A stretch of DNA of 5,845 nt, taken from contig CACZQZ010000100.1 in the NCBI GenBank assembly GCA_902783405.1, forward strand, positions 1 to 5,845, given 5' to 3'. The translations under genes and the position numbers were made by a program. Below the pieces are notes generated by a model. That model was given only the letters and a program-made list of their open reading frames with translations, did no database searches and had not been told where the DNA came from. Below, one piece after another: positions 5,823 through 5,845 of the stretch. The first letter of the stretch is position 1; each line of letters opens with the position of its first letter. This stretch comes from an uncultured Erysipelotrichaceae bacterium (GTDB lineage: Bacteria; Bacillota_I; Bacilli_A; RF39; UBA660).

Positions 5823-5838
5823 ATGAAGGAAACTTCAT
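5823..5838 (+). other. GAAA-capped hairpin at the 5' end of the next transcript
   Basis: ATGAAG (5823-5828), GAAA (5829-5832), CTTCAT (5833-5838): a perfect 6-bp stem closed by a GNRA tetraloop, about two bases after the predicted start. It could be a 5' stabilising hairpin or the first helix of a longer RNA cut by the window edge. Confidence 0.5.
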
Positions 5839-5845
5839 ACAATAA

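Noticed and set aside
1..5845. Genetic code 4 (TGA as Trp)
   Set aside because: No stop is TGA, but no in-frame TGA is seen either and the Trp codons examined are TGG. Five genes are too few to decide.
1..5845. CRISPR array, insertion sequence or tRNA gene
   Set aside because: I saw no regularly spaced direct repeats with spacers, no transposase frame or terminal inverted repeats, and no cloverleaf.

Overview
The window looks like chromosomal DNA of a low-GC Bacillota, probably a Bacilli, Erysipelotrichia or Mollicutes-related lineage. Codons are very AT-rich, Shine-Dalgarno sites are strong, promoters are near-consensus sigma-A type, and intrinsic terminators are U-rich. The ribosomal proteins L31, L13 and S9 are of Firmicute type. 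All five stop codons are TAA or TAG, and every Trp codon I checked is TGG, so the window does not show whether TGA is reassigned.

Left part (1-3873): the distal end of a type VIIb secretion (T7SSb/Ess/Yuk) operon. A large EssC/YukB FtsK-SpoIIIE ATPase enters through the left edge with its FHA and membrane-anchor part cut off. Seven bases after its stop comes a small ubiquitin-fold YukD/EsaB protein, and the unit closes with a strong intrinsic terminator. EssC would be the substrate-recognising motor and YukD/EsaB its small cytosolic accessory. The other components (WXG100 substrates, EssA, EssB, EsaA) are not in the window.

Middle (3874-4290): about 400 bp without a credible protein gene. 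It carries strong signs of an unannotated minus-strand RNA of about 330 nt. These are a perfect TTGACA-N17-TATAAT promoter, a hairpin plus U-run terminator facing the yukD terminator, a core of about 43% GC in a very AT-rich setting, and several nested helices with alternative pairings. I could not match it to RNase P RNA, tmRNA, SRP RNA, 6S RNA or a common riboswitch. It is the most interesting object here.

Right part (4260-5595): core translation genes. rpmE (L31, zinc-binding type) has its own promoter and a terminator that begins inside its last codons. rplM-rpsI (L13-S9) is a separate two-gene operon with its own promoter, a leader folding as a 12-bp hairpin with a possible pseudoknot just before the rplM Shine-Dalgarno, and a terminator.

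Right edge (5596-5845): non-coding. It holds three tandem 11-bp units, which may be arm-type recombinase sites next to the rpsI 3' end, a known integration hotspot. It also holds a rightward promoter whose predicted transcript starts with a GAAA-capped hairpin; the gene it serves lies outside the window.
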